This document shows, in pieces, positions 25,264 to 34,869 of a stretch of DNA of 64,000 nucleotides. Location: assembly GCF_030269515.1 (NCBI RefSeq), contig NZ_BSTM01000016.1, positions 91,457 to 155,456 on the forward strand, given 5' to 3'. Position numbers and translations under genes: made by a program. Positions within the stretch are counted from its first letter, which is position 1, and the number at the start of each line of letters is the position of its first letter. This DNA is from Actinomadura sp. NBRC 104412 (GTDB taxonomy: Bacteria; Actinomycetota; Actinomycetes; Streptosporangiales; Streptosporangiaceae). The notes beneath the pieces are model-generated. The model ran no database searches. It saw only the letters and a list, made by a program, of their open reading frames with translations, and had not been told where the DNA came from.

Positions 25264-26466
25264 GTGACACAGGTCTCGTTCTGGCGCCGGGCGTCCGGAA
25301 ACGCAAGGCTGGGGATCACCGAGCCCAGCCACGACGAGGAGGTCGATTCGGCGGTGTCCGCGTTCTGGGAGTGGATCGTGCTGGCGGCCACGGTGGCGTT
25401 CGCCGTGATCGTCGTGGAGGCCGGCCGCCGGTTGCTGGCGGGGCGGCGGCTGTCGGAGCGCTGGCCGAGCGCCGGGGAGGCGGCCCGCCGGTGCGCGGCG
25501 CCCGCGTTCGCGTTCGCCGTCGTGGTCAGCGCCGTCGTCGCGCTGCCGGAGCACGCGCTGACCGGCCCGGCGCACCGGGTGGTGGACCATCTGCTGCGGA
25601 TCGCCGCGATCGCCGTGACCACCTGGCTGATCCTGCGGATCTCCTATGCGATCACCGATCCGGCGCTGGCGCGGCTGACGCGGATCGAGGGCGAGCGCAA
25701 CCGGCGGGCCCGCAAGACGCGGACGCAGCTCCTGCTCCTGCGCAGGATCGCCGCGGCGGCGGTCGTGGTGGTGGCGGTGGGCGCGGCGCTGTTCACCTTC
25801 CCCGCGGTGCGGACGCTGGGCGCCGGGCTGTTGGCCTCCGCCGGGGTGGCCGGGCTGGTGATCGGGATCGCGGCGCGGCCCACGCTGGGCAACATGTTCG
25901 CCGGGCTGCAGATCGCCTTCAGCGACGCGATCCGGCTGGACGACGTCGTGGTGGTGCAGGGCCAGTGGGGCAGGATCGAGGAGCTCACCCTGTCGTACGT
26001 GGTGGTGTGCCTGTGGGACGACCGAAGGCTGATCCTGCCCGTCTCCTACTTCACCGAGCAGCCGTTCGAGAACTGGACCCGGCACAGCAGCCGGGTGGTC
26101 GGCTCGGTGCTGCTGCACGTGGACTGGTCGGTGCCGGTGGAGGAGCTGCGCTCCGAGCTGTACGCGATGCTGCGCGACAACCCGCTGTGGGACAGGCGCG
26201 AGTGGATCCTCCAGGTCACCGACGTGCTGCCGAACGGGCTGCTGCAACTGCGCGCGACGATGAGCGCGGCCGACTCCGCCAGCGCCTGGGACCTGCGGTG
26301 CGACGTCCGCGAGCACCTGGTGGGCTACATCCGCGAGAACCATCCCGGGGCGCTGCCCCGGTTCCGGGCCGAGCTCACCAACGGGGACCCGGCCGGATCC
26401 GGCCCTCTGGACGGGCCCGGGGCGGACCCGTCCAGAGGGCCGGCCAGCGGGCTCAGGCCAGCATGA
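25264..26466 (+). CDS. Mechanosensitive ion channel (MscS family)
   Basis: 400 residues. Three to four membrane helices occupy about 30-190, and the pore helix reads L-G-A-G-L-L-A-S-A-G-V-A-G-L-V-I-G-I-A-A followed by N-M-F-A-G-L-Q-I-A-F. The beta domain then starts D-A-I-R-L-D-D-V-V-V-V-Q, as in MscS. It should open at hypo-osmotic shock. GTG at 25264 is the longest start; a later start near 25330 is possible. The C-terminal codons carry a terminator hairpin, and the stop overlaps the convergent Rieske gene by 14 nt. Confidence 0.88.
   Translation: MTQVSFWRRASGNARLGITEPSHDEEVDSAVSAFWEWIVLAATVAFAVIVVEAGRRLLAGRRLSERWPSAGEAARRCAAPAFAFAVVVSAVVALPEHALTGPAHRVVDHLLRIAAIAVTTWLILRISYAITDPALARLTRIEGERNRRARKTRTQLLLLRRIAAAAVVVVAVGAALFTFPAVRTLGAGLLASAGVAGLVIGIAARPTLGNMFAGLQIAFSDAIRLDDVVVVQGQWGRIEELTLSYVVVCLWDDRRLILPVSYFTEQPFENWTRHSSRVVGSVLLHVDWSVPVEELRSELYAMLRDNPLWDRREWILQVTDVLPNGLLQLRATMSAADSASAWDLRCDVREHLVGYIRENHPGALPRFRAELTNGDPAGSGPLDGPGADPSRGPASGLRPA
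26399..26443. terminator. Perfect 17-bp hairpin at the convergent mscS / Rieske ends
   Basis: Arms 26399-26415 and 26427-26443 pair perfectly around an 11-nt loop. The stem is translated as part of the low-complexity mscS tail and lies 10 nt beyond the stop of the Rieske gene, so it can stop both transcripts. Confidence 0.75.
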
Positions 26467-26959
26467 TCTGGTCGCCCTGGACGTTGATCGCCTTCTCCGG
26501 AAGGGACTCGTCGGCGGGCGGGCTGGCCACCGAACCGTCGGTGATCTTGAACTTGCTGCCGTGACAGGGGCAGTCGATCATGCCGTCGGCGACGCTCTCG
26601 ACCGAGCAGCCACGGTGCGTGCAGGTCGCCTCGTACGCCTTGAACCGGCCCTGGACGGGCTGCACCACGACGACCTTGCGGTCCTTGAAGATCTTGCCGC
26701 CGCCGACCGGGATCTCGCTGGTCCGCGCCAGCACGGTCCCGGCCGCGCCACCGCCGGAGTCACCGCCACCGCCGGAGTCACCGCCGTCGCCGGCGTCGCC
26801 GGCGTCGTCGCCTCCGCCTCCGCACGCCGCGGCCAGCCCGGCGACGCAGGCCAGCCCGGCGCCGATCAGGAGTCCGCGGCGGGTCTCGCCGCCGGGAGCG
26901 GGGTCGGCGTCGTCCGCCGCCTCGGATCCGTCCGTCCGCGAAGCGGGCGCCTGTGCCAT
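26453..26959 (-). CDS. Rieske [2Fe-2S] lipoprotein, probably Tat-exported
   Basis: 168 residues. The cluster ligands are the Cys/His pairs in C-T-H-R-G-C and C-P-C-H-G-S. The N-terminus has a twin arginine (E-T-R-R-G-L-L-I-G) and a hydrophobic stretch ending in a lipobox, L-A-A-A-C, so the protein is probably folded with its cluster, exported by Tat and lipidated. A Gly/Asp/Ser linker follows. It is too small to be the bc1 Rieske subunit; partners are unknown and no redox gene is adjacent except an oxidase remnant upstream. ATG 26959 has GAGGAG 5 nt upstream. Confidence 0.9.
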   Translation of the reverse strand: MAQAPASRTDGSEAADDADPAPGGETRRGLLIGAGLACVAGLAAACGGGGDDAGDAGDGGDSGGGGDSGGGAAGTVLARTSEIPVGGGKIFKDRKVVVVQPVQGRFKAYEATCTHRGCSVESVADGMIDCPCHGSKFKITDGSVASPPADESLPEKAINVQGDQIMLA

Positions 26960-27054
26960 GCGGTCTCCTCCGTGTTCCGTACGCCTCGTTCCGTCACCAG
27001 GTGAACGTATGATCGCTTTCGCGGGTTCACATGATCCCTGCGTACGGCCGCAGT

Positions 27055-27617
27055 CTAGGCGCCGACCTGGAGGTACTCGGCCGTGGACGCCAGAAGCCTG
27101 CGGAGGAGATGCTCGGCCTGGGAGCGGCGGGCCAGCAGGCGGAAGGTCTCGCCGCCCGTCCGGTGGACGATCACCTGCATCCCGGCAGCCGGGTCTGGGC
27201 GCAGCGGCCGGGGCCGAAGACGCGGGGATGCAGGTCCAGCGGGCAGTCGTGGGAGAGGACGTCGCGGGCACTGGGCCCGGACAGCTCCAGGACGGTGCGC
27301 GCCGCCGACACCACGACGGCGTCCGGCAGGCCCGCGAGCAGTTCCGTCTCACCGCCCTCCCGGTCCACGACCAGGTACCAGCCCGGGCCGAGCCACAGGA
27401 CGTAGGGCTCGCCGTCACCGGCCGCGTGCCCGGCTCCGGGCAGGCGAAGGACGAGGAACCTGCTCGTTTCGGACGCGTCCGGAGAGCCGTCGTCGAGCCG
27501 CAGTTCCACCTGGGCGGGGAAGGGGATCTCCCGTAGCCGCACCGGGCTCGCGGGATCGGTGAACGCGGCCGGAGGCTCAGCCGGCAGATGGGCGATGGCG
27601 CTGGTCATCACCGTCAC
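27055..27617 (-). pseudogene. soxG: Sarcosine oxidase gamma subunit, frameshifted remnant
   Basis: The first 145 residues resemble SoxG, with V-L-W-L-G-P-G-W-Y-L-V and L-E-L-S-G-P-S-A-R-D-V-L, and G-R-C-A-Q-T-R-L-P-G before a premature stop at 27171. In a shifted frame the typical SoxG ending continues as Q-V-I-V-H-R-T-G-G-E-T-F-R-L-L-A-R-R-S to a stop at 27055. A one-base loss near 27182 explains the break. The other subunits are missing or truncated, so the enzyme cannot assemble. Confidence 0.75.
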
Positions 27618-27870
27618 GGCGGCGCCCCTCCCTGTCGTGGTGCACGGGATCGGTCACGACCACGGGAACGGACCGCCCGGAGTCGAAGGCGTAGAGGGTC
27701 TGCCCTTCGCGTTCCAGCCCGCCGGCGAGGAGGGCGAGCGCGAACGACCCGACCGTCCCCCGGTAGGAGGAGGTCACATGGCCCAGCATCGGCACCGGTG
27801 AGGTGATCACCTCGGGCGGCGGTGCCTCCACGAGCTGGGCGCCTTCGGCCAGGACGACCGACTGGTCGAG
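27577..27870 (-). pseudogene. soxA: Sarcosine oxidase alpha subunit, 3' fragment
   Basis: The reading frame gives S-V-V-L-A-E-G-A-Q-L-V-E, then P-V-P-M-L-G-H-V-T-S-S-Y-R and S-F-A-L-A-L-L-A-G-G, ending near V-V-T-D-P-V-H-H-D. This is the C-terminal aminomethyltransferase-like end of SoxA. About 90 % of the gene is absent; upstream sequence abruptly becomes permease code at about 27870. The order soxA-soxG matches intact sox operons. Confidence 0.72.
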
Positions 27871-28609
27871 GTCCGAACAGCGCCAGCGCGGGCAGCAGGT
27901 ACACGAACGACGGCATGGTCTGCGCCGCGTCCAGCACCGGCCGCTGGATGCCCGCGAACACCCGCCACCGCGCCGCGCACACCCCCAGCACCACCCCGAT
28001 CGCCAGCGTCAGGACGGTGGCGACCAGTACCTGCGCCAGCGTCTGCATGCTGTGCTCCCACACCCCGGTCACCGCGATCGCGCCGAGGCAGCCCGCGCCG
28101 ACGGCGGCCTGCACCGGCCCCGCCACCCGCCATCCGATGGCCACCACGACAACGATCATCAGCCACCACGGGCTGGAGGTCAGGAGCGTCTGCAGCGGGT
28201 TGAGCAGCGCCACCGTGACCGCGTTCTTGATCGCGTCGGTGACGCCGAACAGGTGCAGCCACCCACTCCACGACGTCGTTGGCGTACGGGGCGAAGCGGA
28301 ACTCCACACCGGAGGGGAAGTCCTCGGGCGCGAGGGCGCGTCCGAGGACGACGGTGGCGAGCGCGACGGCCGCGCCGCCGCCCAGCACGAGACGGCGGCG
28401 GCGAGGGTCGGGCGGGCGCCCGGACCTCTGCGCGGCCTCCGCCCGGCGGCCGGCGCCCATCGTCAGCCGGTCCAGGACGATCGCCATCACGACCACGGCC
28501 AGCCCCGCGTCCAGGGCCATCCCCACGTTGACGCGCTCCAGCCCCTGGATGATCGTCTCGCCCAGCCCGGGGCCGTCGATCAGCGCGGTGATGACCACCA
28601 TCGACAGCG
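27869..28609 (-). pseudogene. Glycine-betaine/proline-type ABC permease, internal fragment, frameshifted
   Basis: From 28609 leftward: L-S-M-V-V-I-T-A-L-I-D-G-P-G-L-G-E, the C-terminal end of a ProW/OpuAB-like membrane domain, then a linker and the opening of a second membrane domain. The frame changes near 28265 (V-V-E-W continuing as L-H-L-F-G-V-T-D-A-I-K in another frame). It ends at S-F-V-Y-L-L-P-A-L-A-L-F-G, a permease core motif, exactly where soxA sequence begins. It was a two-domain fused permease; both ends and the frame are lost. Confidence 0.7.
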
Positions 28610-28610
28610 G

Positions 28611-28754
28611 CCCACGGCCGAGCTGCGGGCGGCGGCCCGGGAGGCCGCGGCCCTGCTGGGCCTGCCGCTCGTCGTGATGCCGGCCGGGGACGGCGGGCTG
28701 GAGGGCGCGCTCGAGGACCTGGTCAGTCGTCGAGCGCCATCGCCCTCACCGTGA
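28611..28754 (+). pseudogene. 3' fragment of an unidentified gene (possibly DUF1638-like)
   Basis: On the plus strand 47 codons with strict G/C third positions read E-L-R-A-A-A-R-E-A-A-A-L-L-G-L-P-L then G-G-L-E-G-A-L-E-D-L-V, ending at TGA 28752-28754. The sequence ends abruptly on the left at the permease remnant. The pattern recalls the tail of DUF1638 proteins, which often accompany corrinoid methyltransferase genes, but the match is too short to be sure. Confidence 0.35.
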
Positions 28755-28818
28755 GCTCGACCACCAGTCGGCAGGCGCCGACGCTCACAAAGAAGGGTCG
28801 CCCGGGAGGCCCGAACGC

Positions 28819-31683
<2,865 letters not shown>

Positions 31684-31882
31684 GGGCGCGGCGATGATGC
31701 CGGCGCGGTCACAGGCTAGCCGGAGGGTCGGACAGTTCCGGTCGTCCCCGCGGCCCCCGCTCCCGCGTCCCTGGATCTGTGTCCCTGGATCTCCAACGTG
31801 GATGTAACAGCGGCGCCCGCCACCGCATTTCCCAGGTGATCACACGTCACTCGTGTCCCGGGAGTGGCGGGCCCACCGGAAA

Positions 31883-31898
31883 CCGTACACGTGTTCGA
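31883..31898 (-). promoter_or_regulatory. LexA/SOS-like box upstream of uvrA
   Basis: Read leftward: TCGAAC-ACGT-GTACGG. The actinobacterial SOS consensus is TCGAAC-N4-GTTCGA; the first half is perfect and the second matches four of six. It is about 200 bp before the uvrA ATG, in a 237-nt region without genes (31684-31920). It also lies close to the 3' end of the MBL gene, which does not need it. Confidence 0.5.
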
Positions 31899-31920
31899 AG
31901 ATCTACCGCCACCCGGAGCG

Positions 31921-32742
31921 TCAGGCCGGCCCGTCGTCCAGGGCGTGGTCGAGGTAGCGATCGGCGGAGCGGCGCACGGCCTGCTTGCCGTCGGCCTGGA
32001 CGACCCGACCCCAGAACGCCCCGTAGACGCGGGCGAACGGGTACGGCTCCAGCAGGCGCAGCGCCCGGCGCACGACGCGGGGCCGCTCCGGGATGAGGTT
32101 GGGGTAGCTGTACATGAAGCTCACCCAGTCGCGGTCCATGACCACCTGGAGGATGTCGCCCGACAGCAGCGCGCCCCGCCCGTCCTCGCCGTCCCGCCAG
32201 TGCAGGACCTGGCCGCCGGCGAAGTGGACGCCCGCGTTGATGAGCGTGAGCCCGTCGGCGATCTCCAGGGTGTCGCCCGTCCAGAAGGTCACCGCGTCGT
32301 CGGGACGGGCGACCCACCGCCGGTCGGCCTCGTGGATGAAGACCGGCGCGTCGAAGGCCCGCGACCATTCGATCATCGTGCCGTAGAAGTGCGGGTGGCT
32401 GATCGCGATCGAGGCGACGCCGCCCAGGTCGCGCACCTGGCGCACCAGGTCGTCGTCGAGGTGGGTGATCATGTCCCAGAGGATGTTGCCCTCGGGGGTG
32501 CGCACCAGCAGGGCCCGCTGGCCTATGGCGGTCTTGGGCTCGGCACCGATCCCGACGATCCCCGGCCCCTCCTCCTCGACCCTGCCACGGTGCCCGGCGG
32601 CGCGCAGGTCGGCCAGCGTGGTCCAGCGCTGCCCGCCCCAGCCGACGTACTGGCGCTCGTCGTCGCAGATGGGGCAGTCCGGTCTGGCTTCGGCGTACTG
32701 GACGCCACAGGTGACGCAGATCGGGTGGCTCATGGGGGTCAT
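31921..32742 (-). CDS. MBL-fold hydrolase with N-terminal zinc-ribbon
   Basis: 273 residues. A small zinc knuckle opens the protein: C-V-T-C-G-V-Q-Y, then C-P-I-C-D. The metallo-beta-lactamase fold follows, but the usual H-x-H-x-D-H is altered: I-S-H-P-H-F-Y-G-T, with later H-F-A-G-G and L-S-G-D-I-L. Hydrolytic activity is therefore plausible but not certain. Start is ATG at 32742 or 32733, neither with a clear choice. It lies between uvrA and a small membrane protein, all leftward. Confidence 0.75.
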   Translation of the reverse strand: MTPMSHPICVTCGVQYAEARPDCPICDDERQYVGWGGQRWTTLADLRAAGHRGRVEEEGPGIVGIGAEPKTAIGQRALLVRTPEGNILWDMITHLDDDLVRQVRDLGGVASIAISHPHFYGTMIEWSRAFDAPVFIHEADRRWVARPDDAVTFWTGDTLEIADGLTLINAGVHFAGGQVLHWRDGEDGRGALLSGDILQVVMDRDWVSFMYSYPNLIPERPRVVRRALRLLEPYPFARVYGAFWGRVVQADGKQAVRRSADRYLDHALDDGPA

Positions 32743-32775
32743 TCTGCCCCCGCCCGCCTTCCGATCGTGCCCGGC

Positions 32776-33303
32776 TCACCCGCCCGGACCGGCCGCCGCC
32801 ATCACCAGCGACCACAGCGCGAACAGCACGGCCGTGACAACCCCCCACACGACCGCCTGCCAGGCCAGGTCGGCGCAGCGGTGCGCGGCGCCCAGCAGCC
32901 TGCGCAGCTCGGCGTCCCGCAGGCCCGTGTCCAGGGACGCGGCCAGGCCGAACGGCGTCCACGGCACCGACGGGTCGAGCGGCGCTCCCGTAGCCGCCCG
33001 TACCGAGCCCAGTGCCGACACCAGGGTGCGGCGGGACCGCACCGCCAGCGAGGCCGACATCGCGAACGCGCCGGTGACCGCCACCAGTGGGATCTGGGCG
33101 AGCAGGGACGGCCGGCCGGCGTAGGCGAGCTGCGTCACCGTCCCCATCGCCACCAGGAACAGCAGCACCGCGGCGATCGCCGCGTCCTGCCCGCACAGCC
33201 GGAGCACCGCGCAGGCGTGCCCGAGCAGGTCCTCGGGTGCTCCGGTGCCCGGCCCGCGGTCGGGACCGCGGCGCGGAGCACCGGAACGGGAAGTCGTGAC
33301 CAA
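32776..33303 (-). CDS. Small integral membrane protein, three predicted helices
   Basis: 175 residues. Hydrophobic segments: A-A-I-A-A-V-L-L-F-L-V-A-M-G-T-V, then L-V-A-V-T-G-A-F-A-M-S-A-S-L-A-V, a cytoplasmic stretch of about 55 residues, and a C-terminal helix A-V-V-W-G-V-V-T-A-V-L-F-A-L-W. Two close helices plus a last one after a cytoplasmic helix recalls PycTM (DUF5706-like) effector domains, but sequence alone does not prove it. TTG at 33303 has GGAGG 5 nt upstream; upstream in-frame starts lack an SD. Function unknown. Confidence 0.6.
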   Translation of the reverse strand: MVTTSRSGAPRRGPDRGPGTGAPEDLLGHACAVLRLCGQDAAIAAVLLFLVAMGTVTQLAYAGRPSLLAQIPLVAVTGAFAMSASLAVRSRRTLVSALGSVRAATGAPLDPSVPWTPFGLAASLDTGLRDAELRRLLGAAHRCADLAWQAVVWGVVTAVLFALWSLVMAAAGPGG

Positions 33304-33503
33304 GGCGCCCTCCACATCTTTCGTGCCGTCGCACTTCGATGGTGGGACCGGACGCCCGGAACTTCCGTCCCGCACGACACGGTTGAGATGAGTCCGCTGA
33401 CGCATTCCCGGTCGGGGTTCTCCCGGGCGCCCCGCGTTCACGGGGTGGGGCCGATGGGGGAAGATGGTCCCTTGAGATCACTGCCGCTACCGCGGAGGCG
33501 CAC

Positions 33504-34169
33504 ATGGGCTACACGGGAAACGTCGAGGTCGGAGGCGCTCCCGACCGCCGGGAGCTGCCCGGGCTCACCGTCACCAAGCTCGCGGTGGGACCGTACGACA
33601 ACAACGCCTACCTGCTGCGCTGCACCGCCACCGGGGAGCAGGTGCTGATCGACGCGGCCAACGAGGCGTCCCGGCTGCTGGAGCTGGTCGGGGACGGCCC
33701 GCTCGCCCGTGTGGTCACCACCCACCGGCACCAGGACCACTGGGAGGCGCTGAGCGAGGTGGTCCGGGCGACCGGCGCCGCCGTGGTGGCGCACCCGTTC
33801 GACGCTGAGGCGCTGCCGGAGCCGGTGACCGAGCCGGTGGAGCACGGCGGCACGGTCCGCGTCGGCGAGGCGACGCTGGAGGCGATCCACCTGCGCGGCC
33901 ACACGCCCGGCTCGATCGCCCTGCTGTACGACGCCGGCGGCGAGCTGGCCGAGCGCCCGCACCTGTTCACCGGGGACAGCCTGTTCCCCGGCGGGGTCGG
34001 CAACACCTGGGGCGATCCCGTACGGTTCAAGCAGTTGCTGTCGGACGTCGAGGAGCGGGTCTTCGACCGCCTTCCCGACGCCACCTGGTTCTATCCCGGC
34101 CACGGCAAGGACTCCACGCTCGGCCGCGAGCGCCCCTCGCTGCCGGAATGGCGCTCGCGCGGCTGGTGA
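33504..34169 (+). CDS. MBL-fold hydrolase (glyoxalase II-like)
   Basis: 221 residues. The metal motif is T-T-H-R-H-Q-D-H-W, followed by H-T-P-G-S-I, F-T-G-D-S-L-F and a late Y-P-G-H-G. All five metal-ligand positions of the glyoxalase II type are present, so the enzyme should be active, probably on a thioester or lactone. Start ATG 33504 has GGAGG 6 nt upstream. It is divergent from the membrane protein gene; 200 nt lie between. Confidence 0.88.
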   Translation: MGYTGNVEVGGAPDRRELPGLTVTKLAVGPYDNNAYLLRCTATGEQVLIDAANEASRLLELVGDGPLARVVTTHRHQDHWEALSEVVRATGAAVVAHPFDAEALPEPVTEPVEHGGTVRVGEATLEAIHLRGHTPGSIALLYDAGGELAERPHLFTGDSLFPGGVGNTWGDPVRFKQLLSDVEERVFDRLPDATWFYPGHGKDSTLGRERPSLPEWRSRGW

Positions 34170-34331
34170 GCGCCCCAGGAACCACTGGCGGCGGGTGTTC
34201 GTTCTTCCGACCGGCAGTGTCCACGGGGGTGCTACACCGGGAGAGGAATAATCCGCGAGCTCAAGAAGGCGGAATCCGAACAGGGGGCGGGTGCGACGGG
34301 CGCCGAGCTGCGCTATCCGGCCGGGTCCCTC

Positions 34332-34862
34332 GTGCTGGTGGCGGGGCTGCCCGGCGCGGGCAAGAGCACGCTTCTGGAACGGCTCTACCGGCTGCGCGGT
34401 GACGAGTGCGGGCCCGTCCGCATCGACGGCGGGTGGGTGATCGACTCGCGGCAGGCCCGCAACCGCTGGGCGCGGATGCTGCGGCCGGTTCCGGCCCGCG
34501 CACGGGTGCCCCTGGTGAACGCGACGCATGTGTGCTGGATCGCGCGCGCCGTCCTGCGCGGTGACGGCGTGGTCGCCCACACCCGTGGCACCTGGCCGCA
34601 CATCCTGCATCTGTTCGCGTGGATGGCGCGCAGGCACGGCTCCCAGGTGCACCTCGTCCTGATCGACGTGGATCCCGGCACCGCCCTGGCGGGGCAGGTC
34701 GCCCGTGGCCGGGTGGTGACCACGGTGACGTTCGCCCGGCACGTCCGCCGGTGGGGACCCCTGGTGCGGCGCGCCCGCGAGGGCGCCGTCCCGCCGGCCG
34801 CCACGGTCACCCTCCTCGACCGCGCGCAGGCCGACGGCCTGCGCGCGATCCGCCTGGGCTGA
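34332..34862 (+). CDS. P-loop nucleotide kinase-like (AAA_33) protein
   Basis: 176 residues from GTG 34332. The Walker A is G-L-P-G-A-G-K-S-T-L-L only five residues in; a late R-G-T-W region and conserved D-V-D strand follow, typical of small-molecule kinases. The family usually begins with about 8-10 residues before the P-loop. The frame is open upstream (34254-34331, including E-L-R-Y-P-A-G-S-L), yet contains no ATG/GTG/TTG; a good SD GGAGAGG at 34240-34246 precedes an ATA/ATC pair. The true start may be non-canonical. It is convergent with the cyclase gene, 7 nt apart. Confidence 0.72.
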   Translation: MLVAGLPGAGKSTLLERLYRLRGDECGPVRIDGGWVIDSRQARNRWARMLRPVPARARVPLVNATHVCWIARAVLRGDGVVAHTRGTWPHILHLFAWMARRHGSQVHLVLIDVDPGTALAGQVARGRVVTTVTFARHVRRWGPLVRRAREGAVPPAATVTLLDRAQADGLRAIRLG

Positions 34863-34869
34863 CCGCGCG

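Noticed and set aside
31779..32096. Possible tRNA or conserved peptide around 31845-31910
   Set aside because: The translated strings look like those often produced by tRNA genes, but no cloverleaf, A-box or T-loop fits; the region is better explained by the LexA-like box.
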